NCBI GenBank assembly: GCA_004297335.1 | Contig: SCUD01000009.1 | Span: 1-32,532, forward strand | Reading direction: 5' to 3' | Source of the DNA: Gammaproteobacteria bacterium | GTDB taxonomy: Bacteria; Pseudomonadota; Gammaproteobacteria; Steroidobacterales; Steroidobacteraceae | DNA: 32,532 nt | Shown: piece by piece, positions 1-6,005 of the stretch | Layout: every line of letters starts with the position of its first letter | How positions within the stretch are numbered: the stretch's first letter is position 1 | Translations under genes and position numbers: made by a program | Notes under the pieces: model-generated | Told to the model about the DNA's origin: nothing | Seen by the model: the letters and a program-made list of their open reading frames with translations, nothing else | Database searches by the model: none

Positions 1-2
1 TC

Positions 3-74
3 GCGCTGTTCGCCGGGTTCGTGCTGCTGGTATACGTCCCCACCGACCTGCTGCTGCGGGCGATCGCGCGCTGA
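3..74 (+). CDS. C-terminal end of an unidentified membrane protein (partial)
   Basis: Only the last 23 codons and a TGA are in the window. The peptide is strongly hydrophobic (ALFAGFVLLVYVPTDLL...) and ends in a short basic tail (RAIAR), as expected for a final transmembrane helix of an inner-membrane protein. The frame is open from the window edge to the stop. The next gene converges on it with only 15 bp between the stops. The family cannot be named from this fragment. Confidence 0.4.
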   Translation, partial: ALFAGFVLLVYVPTDLLLRAIAR

Positions 75-89
75 TCCGGGCTGGCCGCG

Positions 90-2072
90 CTACTGCGGCG
101 GCAGCGCGAAAGCGACGAGGTAGTCCCCGCGGGTCGTGCCGAGCGAGCCATGGCCGCCGGCCGCAATCACGACATACTGACGGCCGCCAATGCGGTAGGT
201 CATCGGCGTGGCCTGCCCGCCGGCCGGCAGCGGCCCCTGCCACAGTTCGCGCCCGGTCTCGATATCGAATGCGCGCAGCACATCATCCATCGCGGCGCCG
301 ATGAACACGAGGCCACCAGCGGTGACCAGCGGGCCGCCGATCGACGGACTGCCCATCCGTTCTACTCCCGGCACGCCAGCCCGGACCAGCGCCGGCATCC
401 GGCCGAGCGGAACCTCCCAGCGCTTTTCCCCGGTGTCCAGGTCGACCGCCACCAGCGTGGACCAGGGCGGCGGCGAACAGGGCAGCCCGGAAGGCGATGC
501 GATCATCGACCGGGTCATCTCATACGGCGTACCCAGTTGATTGCCGCGCCCGGGATCGGTACGCCGGTGCAGCCGCACCTGGAACGGCAGCCGCATCACG
601 TTCATCACCGCCCACCGGCGATGCTCGTCGATCGCTACGCCACCCCAGTTGATGCCGCCGGCATAGCCCGGATACATGAGGTTGCCATCGAAGCCGGGGG
701 GCGTGTACATGCCGCGCCAGTCGAGCCCGGCGAGCAGCGCACGACAGGCCGCACGATCGGCATCAGTCAGGCCGAACGCGTCCTCCGGGGCAATGCCGAA
801 TGGATGCAGCGGCTCCGGCAATACCGGGAATGGCTGCGTCGGCGACAGCACCTCGCCGGGGACCGTGCTCTGCGGTACGGGCCGCTCCTCGACCGGAAAC
901 AGCGGCGTGCCGGTCTCCCGGTGGAGCACGAACAGGAACCCCTGCTTGGTGGCCACGACGACGGCCGGCACCGTCGCGCCGTCGCGCGTGACGGTCACGA
1001 GCGTCGGCTGCGCCGCCACGTCGTAGTCCCAGACATCGTGGTGCACGACCTGGAAATGCCAGGCAACCTCGCCAGTCGTCGCGCGCAGCGCGACCACCGA
1101 GTTCGCATACCGGTTGTCGCCTGGGCGCTGGCCCCCGAAATAGTCGGGCGCGGCCGAGCCGGTCGGCACGAACACCAGGTCGCGCGCTACATCCGCCGAC
1201 ATCGGCGCCCAGGCGTTGGCGCCTCCGGTCACCGCCGCGGCCTCGACGGACCAGCTGGCGTACATGGGATCGGACGCGCTGCGCGGGATCGGATCCCAGG
1301 CCCACAGCAGCCGGCCGCTGCGCACATCGAAGCCGCGAACGCTGCCGCGCTCCATGTCGACGCGGCGGTTGTCGCCGAGCGACGAGCCGACTACCACGAC
1401 GTCACGCACGATGACCGGTGGCGAGGTCACGCCGTACTGGCCGTCCTCGACGCGGCCGACGCCGACATCCAGCCGCACGGTGCCGCCATCGCCGAAGTCG
1501 GGACAAGGCTGCCCGGTGGCGGCATCGACCGCATGCAGCCGGGCCTCGATGGTACCGAGGAAGACGCGCTGCGCGCACAGCGTGCCGGCCTCGCCCGGGC
1601 CCTTCCACCAGGCGACGCCGCGCGACACGAAGCCCTCGTTGCGGTCCATGTCGAGGCGCACCCGCGGATCGAATCGCCACAGCTCGCGCCCGGTGGCGGG
1701 ATCCAGCGCGATGATCCGGTTCAGCGGCGTACTGACCAGCAGGCGGCCATCGGCGACGATCGGCGTGGCTTCGAACTTCACGTCGCCGGTATGGCAGGAG
1801 CCGCACGGACCCTGGGCCTCCTGCCCGGGATCGTGGCTCACGTCCCCGGTCGAGAAGGTCCAGGCGACCGCCAGCCTGCTGACGTTGCCCGCATCGATCT
1901 GGTCAATGGACGAGTAACGGGAGCCGCCGGCATCGCCACCATAGTGCGGCCACTCGTCGGGATTGCCGGCATCGTCCGGTGTCGATCGGGCGCAGGCCGC
2001 CAGCAGGACCGCGCAGCTCGCGACCAGCGCCAGGTCGCAACATCGCGCCGCTACGCCGCCCGCGCAGTGCAT
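90..2072 (-). CDS. Lipoprotein PQQ-dependent (glucose-dehydrogenase-like) dehydrogenase with CxxCH motif
   Basis: This is a quinoprotein dehydrogenase of the membrane glucose dehydrogenase type, expected to oxidise a sugar or alcohol in the periplasm and pass electrons to the respiratory chain. Beta-propeller signatures are clear: WPHYGGDAGGSRYSS near the N-terminus, the blade motif ALDPATGRELWRFDP, the HHDVWDYD segment holding the probable catalytic Asp, and ATKQGFLFVLHRETG with the conserved Lys. The five N-terminal membrane helices of E. coli Gcd are absent. A lipobox (LLAAC, Cys27 counted from this start) predicts a lipid-anchored protein. I chose the internal ATG at 2072 because it directly precedes the signal peptide and has a GGGGGC upstream; an in-frame ATG at 2108 would add 12 residues. 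An unusual CGSCH haem-binding motif lies about 90 residues in, between the first strands of the propeller. The substrate is unknown. Confidence 0.85.
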   Translation of the reverse strand: MHCAGGVAARCCDLALVASCAVLLAACARSTPDDAGNPDEWPHYGGDAGGSRYSSIDQIDAGNVSRLAVAWTFSTGDVSHDPGQEAQGPCGSCHTGDVKFEATPIVADGRLLVSTPLNRIIALDPATGRELWRFDPRVRLDMDRNEGFVSRGVAWWKGPGEAGTLCAQRVFLGTIEARLHAVDAATGQPCPDFGDGGTVRLDVGVGRVEDGQYGVTSPPVIVRDVVVVGSSLGDNRRVDMERGSVRGFDVRSGRLLWAWDPIPRSASDPMYASWSVEAAAVTGGANAWAPMSADVARDLVFVPTGSAAPDYFGGQRPGDNRYANSVVALRATTGEVAWHFQVVHHDVWDYDVAAQPTLVTVTRDGATVPAVVVATKQGFLFVLHRETGTPLFPVEERPVPQSTVPGEVLSPTQPFPVLPEPLHPFGIAPEDAFGLTDADRAACRALLAGLDWRGMYTPPGFDGNLMYPGYAGGINWGGVAIDEHRRWAVMNVMRLPFQVRLHRRTDPGRGNQLGTPYEMTRSMIASPSGLPCSPPPWSTLVAVDLDTGEKRWEVPLGRMPALVRAGVPGVERMGSPSIGGPLVTAGGLVFIGAAMDDVLRAFDIETGRELWQGPLPAGGQATPMTYRIGGRQYVVIAAGGHGSLGTTRGDYLVAFALPPQ

Positions 2073-2197
2073 CGACCGCCCCCACCGTGCCTCCGACCGG
2101 CACAGCATAACCTGCCGGCGTCATATTCCGGTCATCAGTCCGTCATGATCGCGCCATGCGCCGGCACGACACTGGCCTCGCCCAGGAGGTGGTAGTC

Positions 2198-3337
2198 GTG
2201 CACATCGTGGTCGTCACCGAGACCTATCCCCCCGAGGTCAACGGCGTCGCCCTGACCGTGCAGGGACTCGTGACCCAGATGGCAGCCGCCGGTCACGATC
2301 TGGATCTTTACCGGCCAAGGCAGCCTGGCCTGGCCGCGCGCCCGCCCTGCGGGCGCATACGGGAAACCCTGCTGCCGTGCGCCCGCCTGCCACGCTATCC
2401 CGAACTGCGCTTCGGCCTGCCGGCCGGTGCGCTGCTGCGGCGACGGTTCCGCGAACGCCGGCCCGACGTCATCTATGTAGCCACCGAGGGTCCGCTCGGC
2501 TGGTCGGCGGTCGCCGCCGCCCGGAAGCTCGGCATCCCGGTCGCGACGGGTTTCCACACGCGCTTCGACGCCTACGCCGGCGCCTACGGGCTCCACCTGC
2601 TGGAACCGGTGGTGCGCTGGTGGCTGCGGCGGCTGCACAACGCGGCCGGAGCTACCATTGTCCCGACCACGGAACTGCGGGCGTGGCTCGAACATCAGGG
2701 ATTCCGTCGCGTCAAGGTGCTGGGCCGGGGTGTCGATACGGCGCTCTTCAGTCCCGCCCAGCGCGATCCACAGCTGCGCGCCAGCTGGGGGCTCGGCGAG
2801 GATGGCCTCGCGGTAATTCAGGTCGGACGCATGGCGGCGGAAAAGAACCTGCCGCTCGCCATCGAGGCTTTCCGCCACATCCGCATCCGGCAGCCGGGAT
2901 CGCGCCTCATCCTGGTCGGCGACGGCCCGCTGCTGCCGCAACTGCGACGAGCGCATCCCGACATCCTGTTCGCGGGCGTGCGGCACGGTGTCGAACTGGC
3001 GCGCTACTTCGCTTCCGCCGACCTGTTCCTGTTCCCGAGCCTGACCGAGACCTTCGGCAATGTGACGCTGGAGGCGATGGCGAGCGGCGTACCCACCGTG
3101 GCCTTTGACTACGGCGCGGCACACGAACACCTGCGCGACGGGTTCCACGGCCGGATACTGCCGCGCGGCGACGAGCGCGGCTTCATCAACGCCGCCGCGA
3201 CGCTCGCGAGCGACGCGCCGGCCCGCCGGGCGATGGCCGCGGCAGCTCGCGTTGCGGCCCTGCGCCTGCGCCCGGAGGAAGTGACCCGCCAGTTCGTCGG
3301 CCTTCTCGCCCGGGTTCCCGCGATGGTGCCGGCGTGA
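2198..3337 (+). CDS. Glycosyltransferase, GT4 family (MgtA-like)
   Basis: This is a retaining GT-B glycosyltransferase that probably transfers a sugar from a nucleotide donor to a lipid or glycan at the inner membrane. The N-terminal acceptor half begins HIVVVTETYPPEVNGVA and contains the GFHTRFDAYA segment. The C-terminal donor half has the GRMAAEKNLPLAIEAF motif and the EX7E element (Glu284 and Glu292 in SLTETFGNVTLEAMASG). The GTG at 2198 was chosen because AGGAGGT lies 7 bp upstream and the protein then begins exactly at the first beta strand; the ATG at 2156 would add an unconserved stretch before that Shine-Dalgarno site. The length of 379 residues is normal for the family. Its stop overlaps the start of the PAP2 gene by 4 bp (GTGA), so the two are probably co-translated. 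Confidence 0.88.
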   Translation: MHIVVVTETYPPEVNGVALTVQGLVTQMAAAGHDLDLYRPRQPGLAARPPCGRIRETLLPCARLPRYPELRFGLPAGALLRRRFRERRPDVIYVATEGPLGWSAVAAARKLGIPVATGFHTRFDAYAGAYGLHLLEPVVRWWLRRLHNAAGATIVPTTELRAWLEHQGFRRVKVLGRGVDTALFSPAQRDPQLRASWGLGEDGLAVIQVGRMAAEKNLPLAIEAFRHIRIRQPGSRLILVGDGPLLPQLRRAHPDILFAGVRHGVELARYFASADLFLFPSLTETFGNVTLEAMASGVPTVAFDYGAAHEHLRDGFHGRILPRGDERGFINAAATLASDAPARRAMAAAARVAALRLRPEEVTRQFVGLLARVPAMVPA

Positions 3338-4224
3338 GCGCGCTGCTCGCCCTCGAACTGCCGGTCTGCCGGGCCCTCAACCGCTGGGGCGCCGGCGCTT
3401 TCGTGCGACCGTTCTTCGCGCTGATCAGCCGCCTGGGCGACGGCTGGATCTGGTACGCACTGATGCTGGTCCTGCCGGCGGCCGGCGGGCGCCGCGGGGC
3501 GCTCGCTGCCCTCCACCTGGCGGTGACCGGGCTCCTGTCGCTTGCGCTCTACCGCTGGATGAAGCAGCGCATCCGCCGGCCGCGGCCCTGCGCCAGCGAC
3601 CAGAGTGTCATCGCCCGCGTCGCGCCGCTCGACGTATTCAGCTTCCCCTCCGGCCATACGCTGCACGCGGTGGCCTTCACGGTCGTCGCAACGAGCTGGT
3701 ACCCGGCGCTCGCGTGGCTGCTGCTGCCGTTCACGGTGCTCATCGCGCTGTCGCGCGTCGTGCTCGGCCTGCACTATCCGAGCGACGTGCTCGCCGCGCT
3801 GGTCCTCGGTCTCGCGCTCGCGGCCACGACGCTCGCCGCTTCACCCGGCATGGCGGCCGGAGTAGAATACCCACTTGGTAAGACTTCTGGAGCGAGCGAT
3901 GAGCGCCGTGCTGGTATCCACCAAGGGGCAGATCGTCCTGCCCGCGGCCGTGCGGAGAGCCCTCGGATTGAAGCCTGGAATGCGGGTCGACATCCGGGTC
4001 GAGGGCCGGGGTGCGCGCATCACTCTGGCGCCGGCCAGGAAGACCGCGAAGCTCGCCGAGATCCAGGCCATCCTCCGGCATTCCGGCCGACGGGTGGCGG
4101 TGAAAGAGATGCGGGTTACGGACTACCGGGACTGATGGCGTGCGCGCCCTGGACACCAACGTGCTGGTGCGCGCCATCGTGCAGGATGACGCGGCACAGG
4201 GCCGGCGTGCGCAGGCCTGTCTGA
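3334..4224 (+). CDS. PAP2-family phosphatase with an abnormal C-terminal extension
   Basis: This is an integral membrane lipid phosphatase of the PAP2/undecaprenyl-pyrophosphatase type, which dephosphorylates lipid phosphates. All three signature motifs are present: KX6RP (KQRIRRPRP), PSGH (FPSGHTLHA) and SRX5H (SRVVLGLHYPSD), set among hydrophobic helices. The family domain ends near residue 175 (about position 3860). The frame then stays open for about 120 further residues of low-complexity Gly/Arg/Pro-rich sequence that overlaps the whole antitoxin gene and the first 85 bp of the PIN toxin gene in another frame. Those residues look like translated antisense-free overlap, not a folded domain. 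The simplest reading is that the native C-terminus and stop were replaced when the toxin-antitoxin pair arrived. Catalytic function is probably kept. The GTG start overlaps the glycosyltransferase stop. Confidence 0.8.
   Translation: MSALLALELPVCRALNRWGAGAFVRPFFALISRLGDGWIWYALMLVLPAAGGRRGALAALHLAVTGLLSLALYRWMKQRIRRPRPCASDQSVIARVAPLDVFSFPSGHTLHAVAFTVVATSWYPALAWLLLPFTVLIALSRVVLGLHYPSDVLAALVLGLALAATTLAASPGMAAGVEYPLGKTSGASDERRAGIHQGADRPARGRAESPRIEAWNAGRHPGRGPGCAHHSGAGQEDREARRDPGHPPAFRPTGGGERDAGYGLPGLMACAPWTPTCWCAPSCRMTRHRAGVRRPV
3840..3868 (+). promoter_or_regulatory. Candidate sigma70 promoter for vapBC
   Basis: TTCACC (3840-3845) and TAGAAT (3863-3868) are separated by 17 bp and match the consensus at 4 of 6 and 5 of 6 positions. 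The site ends 30 bp before the antitoxin ATG and lies inside the 3' part of the PAP2 frame. A small dyad, TACC-N5-GGTA (3868-3880), sits at the expected transcription start and could be an autoregulatory operator. The assignment is by inspection only. Confidence 0.55.
3899..4135 (+). CDS. vapB: VapB-like AbrB/MazE-fold antitoxin
   Basis: This is the antitoxin of a type II toxin-antitoxin pair. It has 78 residues and begins MSAVLVSTKGQIVLPAAVRRALGLKPGMRVDI, the classical SpoVT/AbrB swapped-hairpin DNA-binding motif (TKGQIVLP, then R-x-LGL-x-G). The C-terminal half (about 45-78) should wrap the PIN toxin. The ATG at 3899 has GGAG 6 bp upstream; an upstream in-frame TTG at 3875 is less likely. 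The stop lies 4 bp before the toxin start, so the pair is one transcript. The gene lies entirely within the extended PAP2 frame, and an automatic annotator may therefore drop it. In this family the antitoxin usually represses its own promoter. Confidence 0.88.
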   Translation: MSAVLVSTKGQIVLPAAVRRALGLKPGMRVDIRVEGRGARITLAPARKTAKLAEIQAILRHSGRRVAVKEMRVTDYRD

Positions 4225-4535
4225 GCGCGCAACCGGTATTCATCCCGGTGACCGTCATCCTCGAGCTGGAGTGGGTGCTGCGCTCGCGCTACGGCTTTTC
4301 GCCCAGGGCGATTGCGGACGCGATGGAAAAGATTGCGATACTGGAAAATGCAGTGGTCGGCGAGCAGGCGGCCGTGGTCGCGGCGGCCGGAAAGATGCGG
4401 CAAGGCTGGGACTTCGCCGACGCGCTGCACCACGCTCTCGCCGCCGGCTGCGATGATTTCGCTACCTTCGATACCACTCTGGCGCGGCGCGCGGGCCGTG
4501 ATGATTCGACGGCTCCCCCGGTGATCAAAGTCTGA
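4140..4535 (+). CDS. vapC: VapC-type PIN-domain ribonuclease toxin
   Basis: This 131-residue PIN-domain protein is expected to be an Mg-dependent ribonuclease that inhibits translation when freed from its antitoxin. The acidic residues of the PIN active site are in place: Asp5 in MRALDTNVLVRAI, Glu in VILELEWVLRSRYG, and Asp in WDFADALHHALAAGC, followed by FATFDTTLARRAG. The GTG at 4140 was chosen because it places Asp5 at the usual spacing; the ATG at 4135 belongs to the PAP2 frame. It follows the antitoxin by 4 bp. The RNA target cannot be inferred. Confidence 0.87.
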   Translation: MRALDTNVLVRAIVQDDAAQGRRAQACLSAQPVFIPVTVILELEWVLRSRYGFSPRAIADAMEKIAILENAVVGEQAAVVAAAGKMRQGWDFADALHHALAAGCDDFATFDTTLARRAGRDDSTAPPVIKV

Positions 4536-4584
4536 GGATTTACGAGGCCAATCCGGCATGATCGCCCGCGAGCGCCCCAGCGCT

Positions 4585-4590
4585 TACAAT
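4585..4590 (+). promoter_or_regulatory. Candidate -10 element upstream of gmk
   Basis: TACAAT matches the -10 consensus at 5 of 6 positions and lies 41 bp before the gmk start, in the 96-bp gap after vapC. No convincing -35 element is visible 16-18 bp upstream, so this is a weak call. Confidence 0.35.
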
Positions 4591-4631
4591 TCGCACCTGC
4601 CCTGCGGGGAGTCCGGGAGCACGGAGCGGGC

Positions 4632-5258
4632 GTGGCGGATCGCGGTCATCTCTTCGTCGTCGCGGCACCCTCCGGTGCCGGCAAGACCAGCCTGTTGCGT
4701 GCGCTGCTCGAGCGGCGACCGGGGCTCGAATTCTCCGTGTCCTGCACCACCCGGGAACCGCGCCCGCATGAACGGCAGGGGCATGATTACCACTTTGTCA
4801 GCCGCGAGGAGTTCCAGCGGCTGGTCGACAGCGACGGATTCATCGAGCACGCCCTGGTATTCGGCAATCGCTACGGCACGCCCCGCCGGCAGGTCGAGGC
4901 CGCGCTGGCCGCCGGCCGCGACCTGATCCTCGAAATCGACTGGCAGGGCGCGCGCCAGGTGCGCGAGCGGCTGCCCGAGGCCGTGCAGATCTTCATCCTG
5001 CCGCCGTCCCGGGAAGAGCTGGCGGCACGGCTGCGCGGGCGCGGCACGGACAGCCCGGAGGTGATCGCACGCCGCCTGGGCGAATCCGTGGCCGACATGC
5101 AGCATTGGGACGAATTTGATTATGTCGTGTTCAATCGCGATTTTGACACTGCTGTCGCCGATCTGGAGGCGATCATCAGCGGTCGCGGCGATGCGAGCCG
5201 GCGTGATCGGCCTGGGCTCCAGGCCACGGTTGCCCGGTTGCTGGACCCCGCCGCCTGA
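4632..5258 (+). CDS. gmk: Guanylate kinase
   Basis: This enzyme phosphorylates GMP (and dGMP) to GDP with ATP in the cytoplasm. The P-loop APSGAGKTS sits at residues 12-20. The GMP-binding region follows (SVSCTTREPRPHERQGHDYHFVSREEF), then IEHALVFGNRYGTPR and the LEIDWQGARQVRERLP strand with its conserved Asp. The length of 208 residues is normal. The start is GTG at 4632, just before the first beta strand; a GGAG lies several bases upstream. It heads the gmk/rpoZ/spoT block, the same gene association as in E. coli, where it ties GTP supply to the ppGpp enzyme encoded downstream. Confidence 0.97.
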   Translation: MADRGHLFVVAAPSGAGKTSLLRALLERRPGLEFSVSCTTREPRPHERQGHDYHFVSREEFQRLVDSDGFIEHALVFGNRYGTPRRQVEAALAAGRDLILEIDWQGARQVRERLPEAVQIFILPPSREELAARLRGRGTDSPEVIARRLGESVADMQHWDEFDYVVFNRDFDTAVADLEAIISGRGDASRRDRPGLQATVARLLDPAA

Positions 5259-5294
5259 CGTAGCATTAAGACTCGAGCTGGGGGAGTTGCCAAC

Positions 5295-5612
5295 ATGGCC
5301 GGTAGACAGGAAGCAGAGCGCGGGAAGGAAGCCGTGGATCGTCGCTGGCACGCCGTGGCGGTCAAGCCCGGGTCCGTGGCCTGTCCCGCCGTCGTTTCGG
5401 GCCGCAAGCGGCGGTGGCTGTCCCGTGAGGCACCCCGCCTGCCGCTGCCGTCCTGTACGCGCCCGGAAGGCTGCAACTGCACCTACGAGCACCACGCAGA
5501 CCGGCGTGCCGGCGGGCGTCGGGCCGAGGAAGTGGACGCTTTCCGGCGGCCAGTCACCGTATTGACCGAGCGCAGGGCCTGCAAGGACCGCCGCGCACCG
5601 CCGAGCCACTGA
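5295..5612 (+). CDS. Small Cys/Arg-rich conserved hypothetical protein
   Basis: This is a 105-residue protein of unknown function. A good Shine-Dalgarno sequence (GGGGAG at 5281-5286) precedes the ATG by 8 bp. The centre reads RWHAVAVKPGSVACPAV...RWLSREAPRLPLPSC, followed by CTRPEGCNCTYEHHADRRAGGRR, giving a Cys-X5-Cys-Asn-Cys cluster next to His-His and Arg residues that could bind a metal. From memory, small gammaproteobacterial hypothetical proteins share the pattern 'EAPRLPLPxC...CxCxYxHxxDRR', but I know no assigned function. It fills the gmk-rpoZ gap and would be co-transcribed with them. The residue pattern and the ribosome site argue that it is real. Confidence 0.68.
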   Translation: MAGRQEAERGKEAVDRRWHAVAVKPGSVACPAVVSGRKRRWLSREAPRLPLPSCTRPEGCNCTYEHHADRRAGGRRAEEVDAFRRPVTVLTERRACKDRRAPPSH

Positions 5613-5699
5613 GCAGCTGCGGCACGCGCCGCTGGCCGGCGGGGGGGTGGATCGAGTATGCTCCGCGGCCCATCTGCCTGAAAGATCGGTCGTTTTCCC

Positions 5700-5987
5700 A
5701 TGGCCCGCATCACCGTCGAAGACTGCCTGCACAACGTCGATAACCTGTTCGACCTGGTCCAACTCGCCTCCCGGCGCGCCCGTCAGCTCGCCAATGGCGC
5801 GGAAGCGCGCGTCGAGTGGGAGAACGACAAGCCGACGGTGGTGGCGCTGCGCGAGATCGCGGAAGGAAAGGTCACGATGGCCCTGCTGAGCGAACCGGAG
5901 CCGGAGCCGGAGCCGGAACTGATTCCGGAAAATCCGCTCGACTTTTCAGCTGACTTCCGCGCCCCGCAGCTCGGCCTGGGAGACTGA
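5700..5987 (+). CDS. rpoZ: RNA polymerase omega subunit
   Basis: Omega helps assemble RNA polymerase by chaperoning beta-prime and forms part of a ppGpp-binding site. The protein opens [35 protein letters not shown], the highly conserved omega N-terminus, followed by [17 protein letters not shown]. The total of 95 residues is normal. The C-terminal tail contains an EPEPEPEPE run encoded by a hexanucleotide repeat. It sits between the Cys-rich unknown and spoT, with 18 bp to the spoT start, so rpoZ and spoT are probably co-transcribed. A TATGCT about 38 bp upstream could be a -10 element, but no -35 is evident. Confidence 0.96.
   Translation: MARITVEDCLHNVDNLFDLVQLASRRARQLANGAEARVEWENDKPTVVALREIAEGKVTMALLSEPEPEPEPELIPENPLDFSADFRAPQLGLGD
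5892..5921 (+). repeat. Hexanucleotide tandem repeat in rpoZ
   Basis: About five units of GAGCCG and close variants (GAACCG, three GAGCCG, GAACTG) encode the Glu-Pro tail of omega. Because the unit is 6 bp, gain or loss of copies keeps the frame. Confidence 0.8.
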
Positions 5988-6005
5988 CCCCGGGCGCATG
6001 CGCCC

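Noticed and set aside
150-2195. A 681-codon open frame on the + strand opposite the PQQ dehydrogenase gene
   Set aside because: Its translation is low-complexity (Arg, Gly, Ala, His, Asp) with no family motif, while the minus strand encodes a clear propeller enzyme. Long antisense frames are common in high-GC DNA.
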